Positions 20,799 to 33,230 of a stretch of 64,000 bases of DNA are shown here, piece after piece (position 1 is the first letter of the stretch; each line of letters starts with the position of its first letter). This stretch comes from Polytrichum commune (Eukaryota > Streptophyta > Polytrichopsida > Polytrichales > Polytrichaceae), in contig OX485808.1 of NCBI GenBank assembly GCA_950295325.1, forward strand, positions 38,525,180 to 38,589,179, given 5' to 3'. A program made the position numbers and the translations under genes. The notes under the pieces were generated by a model that did not search any database, was not told the origin of the DNA, and saw only the letters and a list, made by a program, of their open reading frames with translations.

Positions 20799-23676
20799 TA
20801 TAATTTCTCCAAAACTCAAAAGCCATTCTCAAGCCTCCAATTCAACTTCATTGTCGTAGTATATATCATCATAAAAGTGGGATCACATGTAGCAATATAA
20901 TATTGCTTCCATTTCCTCTCTTCTTAATTGTTTCCACACATCATTGCAAGCCCGGCCCTTTTTAGCTTTAGGAAGTTTATATTCTTGTGTAGCTCAAACC
21001 TCGACATGAAGATTGACTTTGCAACCATGTTCTTTACTAAGGTTTGGTGTGAAGGAGCTTTGAAAGCTCGGTTCATAGGGTGTATTTCCTTAGGTAGACG
21101 AGTTGAATCTTCAATAGGGATACACCGGTTGAGGTTTCCTTTGGTGATAACATAGTACCATGATGGTTTTGGTGTTAATATTATTGTTTTAGGATTTTTA
21201 TGAATATTCGTAAAAAAATTCTGTAAAAACATTTCAAGGGGGAGTGAGAATCTACAAGAATGTTTCATTTGTTGAAATGAAATCTTGAAAATAAATAAAT
21301 AAATAATTCGACAACAATGTGCACGAACAGTCTTGAAATTATGATCTTTCTTTCTTTCTTTTTTATTATTAAGGCTTATCATGTTTCGTATCAAGTCATC
21401 CTCGTATGAATTTTTCTCAATGAAGAATTTGTGATATTTTTTTATTTATACAATACATTTTAAATGTCATTACTAAATCTCGTTATGTTAGAGATTTCTT
21501 AAATTGAACCAATTTATGCTCAACTAAGCATGATACATACATACATACATACATTCGTTGACTTCGGTGGCAACAAACATGAAGGAAGAGCTTTGTGTTT
21601 GCATGTTGCTACCCCTTGTTGGGGGTGGGCTCTATCCAAGGAAACAAAAACCAAGCATGATGTTATGGTGGTGACTCATGGAATATACATAGAAGCATGG
21701 CAAAATTTACAAAAAAATGTATGTTGAATTATTTCATTTATATTGTATTATAGTATTATAGTATATGCATAAAGATAGTATTTTGAGCGAGTAAAAATAG
21801 TTATTTCTCATGTATGACCATAATTCCTTGACATGGACCGTCATGTAGACCCACCCTTGCAACTACTTTCATGTGTTGCTTGTCCTAGGGGGGAAATATA
21901 GAGTTTGATGACATCAATAAAGTTTTAGCAAGTATCTTTAGGCTTCTTGTTGGGTGAGCAATCCCCTATACTTTAGGAGGCCAACATATGAGAGAGCAGA
22001 CTTGCCTTGTTGTCCAACATGCAAGTTGAAATGTGTTGTCGAAGTTGGCCAAAACCACTATGTTGATATGTGCAATTGGCTTGCCTTTGTGAATAGGTTG
22101 TCTCTTTACCCTTGCAAATTACCTTGGATCAAACCCATATTAGAAAAACTTCTAACATTTTTCATCGATCCGTATAGCAACCACAACATAAAAAGAAGTT
22201 AATATGTTTTCTTACCTTGCACCAAATATTCAAAATAGTGTGAGTATTTATAAATTAGTGTGATGCAACCTAATTGCACATATCATTATTAATGACAAAA
22301 ATCTGAACCCCTCCTTCCACCTGGAAATGAGCGCTAATTTACCCTGGACAACTAGAATCAACAAAGAACACATTTTGTGGGGGGAACTTGGCCACCTCTC
22401 TATTATGGAAGCCGGAGCTAAACCTTCATTTGAGCGGAAAAATACTATTATATCTCCATAAACTTGTTGACGTGGGCCAATCTTGTCATATTCTACAACA
22501 ATTCTTTCCATAATGGCACATTCTTGTTATTTAAACCTTATTTGAAACTTTCACATTTCTCTGGATGTGATTTCATTGCTCTAGAATCTCAAGCCATCAA
22601 AATCAATAAATCCACTCGTACATGTTGCCAACATTGGCAAAGTCTATTTTGCTTTGCCGGAATGGCTGGTACATGGAATTGTGCCCTTAGATAAGTCTCT
22701 TTCACATATACCCGTCACTCAAACAATCCATGTTGGTCAATGTATGCTTTGGCAGGGGGTTTTGTGAGAGGCCCACAAAACCCTAAACTATCTTCTCCTA
22801 CATCTTGTACATTGGCCCAATAGTAGCATTAAATGTGGCCCATGCACTATTCATTTCCGGGACATAAGCTCCCTTCCTCCAAACACTTCTAGCTACACTA
22901 AATAGTCTGAATAATGTGGGTGGAAAATTGGCTTGATAAACTATTAATGTGGGCAACTCTAATTGTCTATGTGGGGTAGAAATAACAAGGGTTCCTTCAT
23001 TGTTCCTTGAGGCTTTTGACCAATGCCCATATATGGAACAAAACAATCACCTTGCACCAAAAGTATCACACTATCTCATAATCACCCACATCAAGTTTTA
23101 AGAGAAACAATTAACATAACCCATGCTAATTTTCTATTATAGATTTGGCATGGGTTGAAAATCAACGTGCCCTTCATTAATTTCCATTATGACATATACT
23201 ATATCACATATATGTGGTATATGATTGGGTCTTTGATGTTAATTTTGGTCTCAAATTAATAGATAGCATATTTCAATCTACAAAGATTGGACACAAGCAA
23301 TTATCGTAGACAAGTGTATGTCTCATTCATCCAACATGAAGCCTTGAAATAGTATTTAGTCCAAAGGTCTTTTACTTATTTGATTTGAAACCAAGATTAG
23401 TTTTAAAGACCCCGCATGAGTCTAGTTGAAGTCATTTAAGATTAATCAAACCACAAACCTATCAGAGGTCATGTTTTTATGTTAGATGGATGAGATGTAT
23501 GCTTGTGTGTGAGAGTTCCCACAAGTTCACAACAAAATTTCATGGAGGGGGAACTTCAAGTTGATTTGTATTTATAAAATTATAAAAAAATCATTTGTGG
23601 GAAATCCATTGGGTAAGTATCATTGTGTACTGATGGCGTGACGGCCTCTTATTGCTTTTAAAAGTTCAATAAGTTA
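20799..23676. other. gene-free stretch
   Basis: No gene is supported. Small microsatellites are present: AAATAAATAAAT near 21290 and (ATAC)n at about 21534-21554. A phrase near 23480 (TTAGATGGATGAGATGTATG) matches the dispersed family at 54.6-61.8 kb, in the opposite orientation. Confidence 0.4.
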
Positions 23677-24244
23677 GGGTCAGTTTACACCATGGAACAT
23701 GAAATTGAACCATGGAAGGTGGCCTTTTTCCATGGTCCGACTTGATGGTCCAACATCCATGATTCAATTTCTTAAAAAGTCAATCTACATAGTTTTTGGG
23801 CCCCTCACGAGGTGTAAACCGAACGTGGACCAAGAGGAATGACCATGCACCAAAAGTGAATATGTCGATTTTTTGAATTTATGCCCAAAAAGGGCAATTT
23901 TGAAAAATACAATAAAATCAAGTTTGAGCACTCTCTTGTCTTCATCTTCTCTTCCCCAAAAAATACACAAAAAATCTATTATAACATCATTTCTCTACCA
24001 GGGGTCCCTGTTTTTTTTCTACTATAGCACCTCTTTTGCCTCTCCCATTGCAAAACCAGTTGGACCATGTTAGCGGATAATGCAAGCCTTAAAATATGTC
24101 TTTTGGGGACCTCGAACTCCACGGTCACTCTAACATTTTTTTCCTTTGGTGTAAACTGAAGTGGTCCCATGATGAGTTCAACAACCAATCACAACTTTTA
24201 CATGGCCTTGGGACGACTTCATGGTCCATGGAGTAAACAACCCC
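23677..24244. mobile_element. Tourist-like MITE (GGGTCAGTTTACAC family)
   Basis: The left end GGGTCAGTTTACACCATGGA and the reverse complement of the right end GGGGTTGTTTACTCCATGGA bound 568 bp. TTA precedes the left end and TTG follows the right, so one base of the duplication has changed. Its interior aligns with 42188-44078 and defines the empty site of the solo LTR there. Confidence 0.75.
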
Positions 24245-24647
24245 TTGGAGTAGATAGGACCAAGTTACTTGCAAAGCCAAATGGGCCTTTTGTTGTGCAT
24301 TGATGGAGGTCACAACCTCACAATAAATTGGGTTGTCAATGTTGGTTGGTTAGCAACGTTTGGAGTTTTTTTTGCAAATGGGTGAAAATGCTCATGCTTG
24401 TTAAAAGAGAGAGAGATAATGCCAACCGCGTGTTGGCATTAACGAGAGACGCTTCACTCTTGATCAAAAGTTGCATATGGAATTGTAAACTTGAGGTGCA
24501 TGCTCAACACCAACATATACAAAGTTGCTAATTTTGACAGAGGGGTGTAACCCTTTCAAAGGCCAATCACACGAGCAACTTGTTATGCAAATACAAGTTC
24601 AAAGACAACCCTATTGTTTTATGACAAGACAACTGCACTAGTTACGG

Positions 24648-25380
24648 TGTTTAGTGTCAGTAACCCTATTTTGAGGCGTATTCCAGGTTACATTGATGAT
24701 CAACAACCTCATCATTAGTGTCACCTCACGACACTTGGCGTTCAAGTGCGCTTACTATTATCTCGGCAGAAGAATATTCGATAATGTTATGAGGTGTATG
24801 CTTATGATACATAATGCTCTACAAAGTTGACTAAAGTGTACAGAATTGACACTTGGCATTAGTATGCTCGAGAATATCTTCCTCTTGCATATTAAAGTGT
24901 GGACACATGGCATATGCTATTGGGTTGCTCAATAATATCTTCCCCTTGCACACTAAAACATAAAATTGTCATCTCAAGTATCCCAATGTGCTATCTTAAA
25001 TGTCATGACGCAAATTCTATTTCACTTTAAAAAGTTACTTATATTGACAAACAATATCATTTTGGCAATTAATAAGCATGACACTTTGAGACCTCTAAGA
25101 ATATAGTTTAGGCTCTTCACAAAAACATAAACGTGACACTAAATACCTTAATTGGTGTTAATAACACCATTTAAGGCATTGAGTGTCACTTACTACTCAG
25201 AGTTATGAAATGTTGTAACATTTTGCTAAAGTCACAAATTTCCACCAAATAATGTAATTTAGGTTCAGTATTTGTCCATACAGCCGATTTAATCTTTGTT
25301 GTTCAATAATTTAATATACAATAAGAAAATACAGACTTGCTTAATTCCGAATAGTAAGTGACACTAAATACGATACACAG
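24648..25380. mobile_element. inverted-repeat element with TTAGTGTCA ends
   Basis: The left end TTACGGTGTTTAGTGTCAGT and the reverse complement of the right end GTGTATCGTATTTAGTGTCA are inverted. A second palindrome with the same GTGACACTAAAT word lies inside (25134-25193, centre TGGTGTTAATAACACCA). It is non-coding and its superfamily is unassigned. Confidence 0.5.
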
Positions 25381-25646
25381 TGTATGGGTAAGAAATTTTG
25401 GTCAATTAGAGCCTCTTGTGCTCAAAAGTGGCTCCCTTGTGGTTCAAGTGGATAATAAATAAGTGGATAATGGATAAGCATTGCCGTCCATTAAGCCAAC
25501 TCTCAAACTTCTTGGTTTTCTTGATTCATACCATAATGCAAACTCTTTGGGTCTTGTCTTCTTTTCGCTCTCATTAAACACAACTATTTGATTTTGGAGT
25601 GTTGAGGGTCTTGGACCTTTAATGTAAAAGGATGACCTTACATTAA

Positions 25647-26045
25647 GGGCATGTTCACACGAGGTCCCGAGTCCTAAATCCCAGATCACTCGAGGTCAAT
25701 CCATACAATCTCAGCCGTTGAGAGCATGTAACTTGGGACTTACCACTTCACACGGGGTCTCAAGTCCTAACTCCCCAAGTATGACATTGATGCTTACAGG
25801 ACAACGATTTTTGGAGACGAGGTTTGGGACTTGCACTGAGAGTTGGGTCAAGCACAGAAGCTAGAACCAATTCTCAACACGAGTCCTGCAATAATTTTTG
25901 CATACAATAATCCAAATCCAACTTTAACGATAATTAACCATATTTTAATGGTGTCTGGAGACTCAACAGTTGGGACTTTGCCTCCATGTTAGGACTTGGT
26001 AACATGAGTGGAACCCGGGACTTGAGACCCCATGTGAACCGGACC
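25647..26045. mobile_element. Tourist-like MITE (GGGCCGGTTCACAT family), intact
   Basis: The 399-bp element has ends GGGCATGTTCACACGAGGTC and the inverted GACCCCATGTGAACCGGACC, flanked by TAA on both sides (25644-25646, 26046-26048). It is the uninterrupted relative of 15862-16453. Confidence 0.85.
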
Positions 26046-26048
26046 TAA

Positions 26049-27420
26049 GAACCATATTGTGAGATTGCTTGTGGGAGTTGATGGGTTGATTGCAAAGCAA
26101 AGCAAAGCCTACAAAGATGGATACGCATCCACAAGTCAAAAGAGGGAGGAAAAGAAGAAACAATGATGGATGAAAGGTGTCCGTAACAAACGTGTGCTAA
26201 TGTCTTAGTCTCCAACCATCCGATTTGATGCAAACTTGTTGCCGCAAAAGTACCAAGTTACCAACCATGTTTCAAACACCAACCATTTGGAATACGCCTT
26301 CGTCTATGACTTACCTCAAAATTATAGAATGCACAACAATCTACATGTCCATATTAGAGTTATGTGTAAAGTCTTGGCGTCATATTCCCGTGGGGTTGAC
26401 TAAAACGTGAGTTTGAGAGCTTATGCATAAAGTCACCCAATTTTTTTTTAATGTTTGAATTATCGTACTCAAAAGCAGTTGTGTTGGGTTATTGAAATTT
26501 GGCTTTTTGGCTTGTTCTAATAGAATTGGTGGGCCTTCCATAGGCTGATCCTGGATTTAGAATGGCAAGTCCCATGGATTTGAGATTTCTTTTAAAAAAC
26601 TCATAGTTTTTGAGATAGCAAGAGGAGGTCCAAGGAGTTTGCCCCAACTTTCAAAAACAACCTCTGGCACACAATGAGCCAAAGAGCTAGACTTAATCGA
26701 GAATTCTCTGAAAGAAGGATCAAAACCCATGGTTTTGTCCCTCTTTGATGGACTTTACGCATAACTCTATTATATGTTGGGAATCAACACCAATTGCACG
26801 TTTTTGGCAAAATCCCGACCCAGAGTATTGAATACACACTAAGCAACTTTTGGGCTTGATTCACTATTGGCCTAGTGAATTTGCCACTCGGTAGGGATTG
26901 CTAAGGGGAAAAAAACACTAGCCATGCATTGTGCAAAAAATGTTGCACTTGGTCTAAATTTTGTGCACTCCGATGGTGTAGGGGATGTAAAATTGATTCA
27001 TCATTTTAGATGCTCACATAGTAAATGCCCAAAAAATCAATAGCAATAATGGTCCTTGACTACATAACGACACATTGGCATTGGGTGACTAAAAGAGGGT
27101 TCTAGGCAACATCTTTAGCATGCGACTCAAAGTCTTACTTGGATAAACCCCACATGAACCCAACTTGTGTCAGGCCACACGGATAACATGTTTTGACACA
27201 CTAGGGACTGCTATTGATAAGTGATACACATGTTTGCACACAAAACCATGCCACCAAATTGTTCATAATGAACTCTAACAAATGTATTTGGTTAAAATAA
27301 CTTAAATTATGCCTTAAGATATGAGCAGTTCCAATAGTGAGGTCATTTTGTAATTGTTGGAAGGGGGGGGGGGGGATACAATTACATAGAGTTCCAGTTT
27401 AGGCAAAGCGCATCGCTTCC
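26049..27420. other. gene-free stretch
   Basis: No coding or repeat structure is supported apart from a 14-base G homopolymer at about 27362-27375. Confidence 0.4.
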
Positions 27421-27423
27421 TTG

Positions 27424-28220
27424 AAGGTTTTCCGACATTATCATGAATATTGTCATCGAGTCCATGGTTTTGGAGGTTGTATTCTGCAATCACAAATCAA
27501 TCCATATCATTCAAATGTATGTATTTTATTTTGTTTGGTTTTTGTGTGGGATTTCCCGAATCGGCTTTGGTAAGTGAAGTTATAGGGAGAGAATTATGGT
27601 TGAGGATTGTTGAGCCCTAAATGTTGGCCTAGAAGAACGAGAGATGTCATTCGACACGATTAAGGTTAGAATCTCCATCATATTAATACCTACATTTGCA
27701 TTCTCAAGGGTTTTCCGGTCTCTATTAAAAACACTGTCATCAACTCCATACTTTAGAATTTCTAGCGACAATCACTAGACAAATAAACAATTGATCAATC
27801 TCCACCATTTAAATGCACACAATAAATTCTTTAGACTACAATTTTGTTTTTGTTTTCCTTTGACGTTTGCTTTGGCAAGTGAAGTTGAATTTGCAAAGGG
27901 GAGAGGATGAAAAACTCTAGAGGGTGGATGAGAAATGTTCGTTGCGAGCCCTAAGAGTCGAGGGAGCTTGAGCAAGAGGCACGAGAGGTCATGGATTAGC
28001 AACAAATCATGTTTTCGTTTTGCGTTGCAACTAGACCGCAATTTTATTTTTTGTGGGGTTTGGTGTTAAGTGAAGTTGAAGTGGAAGTTGAAGCAAAAAG
28101 GGGGAGAGGATGGATGATACAAGGGGATGGATGAGAGATGTTGGTTGTGAGCCCTAAGAGTTGGGGGAGGGCCTGATCGAGAGGTGCGAGACGACATGGA
28201 TTAGGGTTAGAAGCTCCTCC
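27424..28220. repeat. three diverged direct repeats upstream of exportin-7
   Basis: Units start at about 27424, 27710 and 28010 (the third is partial). Each passes through a T-rich block ending GTAAGTGAAGTT or similar, a purine-rich GGGGAGAGGATG block, then GAGCCCTAA and a GAGAGGTC/GCGAGACGACATGGATTAG block. The last unit ends about 140 bp before the XPO7 ATG, so the gene's promoter or leader may lie in this array. Confidence 0.65.
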
Positions 28221-28357
28221 TCCGCCATAGCCAAAGCGACTCACTCGGGCCTGGCAATCGAATCATCGAGCTTATTGAGGGAGTGAGGGAGTGGGAGGGG
28301 GGCCGGGAGCCTATCGCGAATGGTCTCGATGTACGAGAGGCCATCGCATCGCGTTCC

Positions 28358-31300
28358 ATGGAGAGCCTGGCGCAACTGAGCGTGCTGTGTGAGCGCCTCT
28401 ACACATCACAGGACCCCGCGGAGCGAGCACACGCAGAGAGCACGCTCGCCTGCTTCTCGCTCAACACCGAGTACATCTCGCAGTGCCAGTACATTTTGGA
28501 CAACTCAAGCAGCCCTTACACACAGCTGTTGGCGAGCTCCAGCCTGGTGAAGCAGGTGACGGATCACACGTTGTCACTGCAGCTGCGGTTGGACATCCGG
28601 AACTATGTGGTCACGTATTTGGCGTCGAAAGGGCAGGAGCTTCAGGCGTTCGTGACCACCAGCCTTATACAGCTGCTATGTCGCATCACGAAGCTGGGAT
28701 GGTACGACGACGACCGGTTCCGGGACATCGTGAAGGAGGCCATGAAATTTTTGACCCAGGGTATGGTGGAGCATTTCCTAATAGGGTTGAAGATCTTCAA
28801 CCAGATGGTTGCGGAGATGAATCAATCTAACCCTGGTTTATCCCTCACGCACCATCGCAAGACTGCTTGCAGTTTCCGTGACCTGGCTTTGTTCCAGATT
28901 TTCCAAATTTCATTGACCTCTCTGCAACAGCTTCAAATTGAGACGGCGGATGAGCGGCTTCGGGAGCAAGCGATCGCATTGTCACTCAAGTGTCTCTCTT
29001 TTGATTTTGTGGGCACATCCTTGGATGAAAGCTCTGAGGATCTCGGTACCATTCAGATACCATCGTCATGGCGGCCAGTGTTGGAGGACACATCCACAAT
29101 GCAGCTGTTTTTTGATTATTATGCATCAACGAAACCCCCTCTTTCGAATGAGGCTCTGGAGTGTTTGGTTCGATTGGCATCCGTCCGCAGGTCTTTGTTT
29201 TCTGGAGAAACAGAGAGGTCCAAGTTCTTGTCACATCTCATGAGTGGCACTAGAGAGATCTTACGAACCCAGCAGGGACTGTCGGAGCATGAAAACTATC
29301 ATGAGTATTGCCGGTTGCTTGGTCGGTTGAAGACAAATTACCAGCTCTCTGAATTGGTTAGTGTTGAAAATTACGGAGACTGGATCCGGCTTGTCGCAGA
29401 ATTCACCATCCAGTCTCTTCAGTCATGGCAATGGGCAAGCGGGAGTGTATATTACCTACTTGGGCTATGGTCCCGGTTAGTCTCGTCTGTCCCTTACTTG
29501 AAGAGCGACTCTCCCAGTCTCCTCGACAGCTATGTCCCAAAGATCACCGAGGCTTACATCACATCGAGACTGGACTCTGTACAGGCAGTTCTTCAAAACA
29601 ACATTGCAGAAGACCCTCTGGATAATGAGGAGCATTTGCAGGATCAGCTGGACAGCCTTCCTTACCTCTGTCGGTTCCAGTATGACAAGACTAGCAATTA
29701 TATTGTTACTCTCCTGGAGCCCATTCTACAGGTACAATGTTTATCCCCGATTTACATGTGCTATGGCTTCCTTACTTAACATGTGAGTGATCCCAATTGT
29801 GCAGGTGTCGGCCTGGAGCATGCAAACTATATGGCCAGGTCAATTGGAGAATAAGCTTGGAACAAGTTCCATCTTAACACCACAGTCGTTATTTGAGGGT
29901 GCATGGAGATGGGGTTGCATTCGAGCGCCCAGGGGAATATTAGGGTTTGCAGCTTTTTGGTCGAAGGGAGGGAGGGGAAAGACATATCATTAAGAACATT
30001 AATGTGTGCTAACATTGCGGGCTACCATAAATTGCTTGGTTTCTGTCTGAAAACCTTCTTTGAGAAATGGCTGCTAATGTGCCTCTGCCCAAGGTATCCC
30101 TTTTAGTGCATTGATGTTTGAGAAATGGATCCAATGCAATTGTGCAGAACAAAAATTCCCAACTGTAAATTGGTCAATGATATGTTAGCTGAGATTTCTT
30201 TCTGATTTTGTGCACTCATAATATTCTTGTTTATTCATGATCTTTGTTATGATTGTGATGTCTGCAGGCTTACACTGACGCTGCAAGGCTACAGACAGTT
30301 GTCGACAGCCAGCAATTGCAGGCTATGGAGGGTCAGCTTACATGGCTTGTTCATATCATAGGTGCTATTATAAGGGGTCGGCAAAGCTCCAGCAGCAGTG
30401 CAGAACCTCAGGAAGTCATTGATGGGGAGTTGGCTGCACGGGTTTTTCAGTTAATTCAAGTTACAGACACGGGTTCTCACTTGCAACGCTATCCTCTGAG
30501 CAGCAAACAGCGGTTGGATTTGGCTATTCTCTCATTCTTTCAGAACTTTCGCAGGGTTTACGTTGGCGACCAGGCCATGCACTCGAGTAAACAGCTGTAT
30601 GCAAGATTGAACGAGCTTTTGGGTCTCCAGGATCACCTTATGGTGTTAAATGTAATTGTGGGGAAGATCGCCACCAATCTCAAGTGCTATGCACAGAGTG
30701 AGGAAGTGATTGAGCAAACACTGAACCTCTTTCAGGAGCTGGCAGCAGGGTACATGAGTGGTAAGTTGTTGCTGAAGCTGGATGCAGTGAACTACATTTT
30801 AGAACATCATACGAGGGAGTACTTCCCTTTTCTGGATGAATATAACAATTCGAGAAACCGGACGATCTTCTATTTTACGCTTGGGAGGTTACTATTCATG
30901 GAGGATAGCTCAGCAAAATTCAAGGCCTTCATATCTTCTTTACAACAGGTTTTCGTGAGCTTAGAAGTTACAGCAGAGCAATCGTTCCGGTCAGATGGGG
31001 TGAAGTTTGCTTTGATCGGACTGATGAGAGATCTTAGAGGTATAGCCATGGCTACCAACAGCCGAAGAACATATGGACTGCTGTTTGAGTGGCTCTATCC
31101 TGCCCATACACCATTGTTACTGCGAGCCATGGAGCAGTGGACAGACACACCGGAGGTGACCACACCTTTATTGAAGTTTGTAGCTGAGTTTGTCATCAAT
31201 AAGACCCAAAGGTTGACATTCGATTCTTCATCACCAAATGGCATTCTCCTGTTTCGAGAGATCAGCAAACTGATAGTTGCATATGGTTCCCGGATCTTAG

Positions 31301-32058
31301 CACTCCCTACCCCTTCCGATCCTTACACTTACAAGTACAAGGGTATCTGGGTAGCTTTGACCATCCTTACAAGAGCCCTGGCTGGGAATTATGTCAATTT
31401 TGGCGTGTTTGAGCTATATGGTGACCGGGCTCTAGCTGATGCACTGGACATGGCTTTGAAAATGTCCCTGGCCATCCCTCTCACCAGTATCATGGCCTTC
31501 CGAAAGCTGGCCAGAGCATACTTTGCTCTTCTGGAGGTTTTGTGCCACAACCACACATCAGTTATTGTGAATCTGGACACTGCCACTTTTGCCCATCTGG
31601 TTGGATCTTTGGAGACAGGAGTGAAGTGCCTGGACGTGAGTATTTCTTCACAATGCGCATCAGCAGTAGACAATCTTGCTGCATTCTACTTTAACAATAT
31701 CACCATGGAAGAGACTCCAACATCTGCTGCAGCGGTAAACATGGCCAGACACATTGCAGAGTGCCCAAATCTGTTTCCAGAGATTCTCAAGTCTCTGTTT
31801 GAGATTGTGTTGTTTGAGGATTGCTCTAACCAATGGAGTCTGAGCAGGCCTATGCTCTCCCTCATCCTTATCAATGAGCAGATCTTCAGCGGCTTAAAGT
31901 CTCAAATCCTGGCAACTCAGCCCCCAGACCAACAGCGGCGGCTTGCTGGTTGTTTTGATAAACTCATGGCAGACGTCACGCGCACACTGGAATCCAAGAA
32001 CAGGGACAAGTTTACACAGAGTTTGACCATATTCAGGCATGACTTCAGGGCTAAGTAG
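28358..32058 (+). CDS. XPO7: exportin-7 (RanBP16-type nuclear transport receptor), two exons
   Basis: Exportin-7 is a Ran-GTP-binding importin-beta superfamily receptor that shuttles proteins through nuclear pores. Exon 1 is 28358-29731 and exon 2 30268-32058. The 536-bp intron is GT-AG, phase 0, and joins LLEPILQ to AYTDAARL. The product is 1054 aa, close to the 1087 aa of the human protein. Alignment from memory is collinear throughout: MESLAQLSVLCERLY, RLDIRNYVVTYLASKG, RITKLGWYDDDRFRDIVKEA, CLSFDFVGTSLDESSEDL, ASVRRSLFSGETERSKFLSH, GQLTWLVHIIGAIIRGR, FDSSSPNGILLFREISKLI, NYVNFGVFELYGDRAL, FEDCSNQWSLSRPMLSLIL and KNRDKFTQSL near the end. HEAT-repeat architecture is expected. The open frame extends 25 codons upstream without an ATG, so ATG 28358 is the likely start. 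The gene is intact but unusually intron-poor. Confidence 0.95.
29732..30267 (+). other. the single XPO7 intron
   Basis: Donor CAG|GTACAATG, acceptor TGATGTCTGCAG, 536 bp. It holds no ORF of note and a second possible acceptor (TTGTGCAG at about 29803) that is not needed to match the protein family. Confidence 0.85.
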
Positions 32059-33230
32059 GGTAGTGTTTTTCAGACTGAGTTCCTCAACAATCTAGTCAAT
32101 TTTTTGATGGCACAAGATTGCTTGTGTTGTCAACCAGCTGTGTCTAGATATGAGAGGAGAGGGCCAAGGACTGAGTGGAATGCTCGGGTACTTCAAGGGG
32201 TTACTTTTCAATCATGGAGCCATGGTGTCCATCTGTTCAGAGCAGACCAAACCTGGCACTTCTGCCTCCCTTCCCTCCACTCTGACCTCTGTGTCCTTCC
32301 TCAACCCTCAGGCAAAAACTGCCTGGAAGGTGACCTGGTCTGGTACATCTCTTCTTAGTTCTCATCATAATTTGTATGGTTCTCGTTGTGGTGAGAAGGA
32401 ACCTCAGACAAAAGGCCTGCTACTTCTCCTAAACTTGGGTGCCGCCTGGCAAATGCACCCCAACATGCTTTGGTCTCTCAAAGTATTATGAACTGAATAT
32501 GTAAATGTTGTGAACAGGGCATTGGTTTTCCATATCAGACCAGTGAAGCAAATTCAGACCTACAAAGCAAGATGTGCCAGCCTTGATTGTCTCCTGGGAC
32601 TTCATTTGCAGAATCTCTTTACTTAATCTTGTGAAGTAGGGTTGTCTGGTGACTAACATCTACCCTCTGTATGTATGACCCAATGACCTCTTAAGTTAGC
32701 TTAACTTCTGCAGGGAATATTCTCTCTTCAATTTAAACCCTATTATAAATTCTGGACGAATGCATTGTAACAAGGATGACTCCAATTTTCTAAGTTACTT
32801 CAGACTAGATTAGAAGAGGTCATTTTTTCATCTTTTGTCCTATTTTGACACCTGCCACTTGCTGCTTATCATTTATCTGCCAAAACTTGTCTCGACTTTC
32901 CAGGAGGCTTTGTTTCTAGGAGGCTGGAAACATGTAGCACACATGTCTCACACTATTGAATAGGTGTAATACTATGTTTCAAAATATAAATTAAGATAAA
33001 ACACAATGTTGGTGTATGTCTCCATACGAAAGTGCCAATTTGGTTGCAACAGAAGTTAGTTCTTTCCCTAATATGAGTACAGAAACTCTGAAACGTCTTG
33101 GATTCTGAGTTGGAGTTCATATTTGGATCTTTACTGCAGATTATTGTGTGCACAATTGGAAGGTTTTGGGAGCCCTGTTCTGTGTGCCTGCACATAACAA
33201 GACATATTGTGAAAGATAGTTTTTTTAAAA
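32059..33230 (+). other. XPO7 3' untranslated and downstream region
   Basis: No second gene is supported. Composition stays closer to the coding region until about 32900, consistent with a long 3' UTR. The end of the transcript cannot be fixed from sequence alone. Confidence 0.4.

Noticed and set aside
29804..29993. Extra exon in the XPO7 intron
   Set aside because: It is preceded by an acceptor-like TTGTGCAG, but the direct join of 29731 to 30268 already matches exportin-7 in length and sequence, and inclusion would add unrelated residues.
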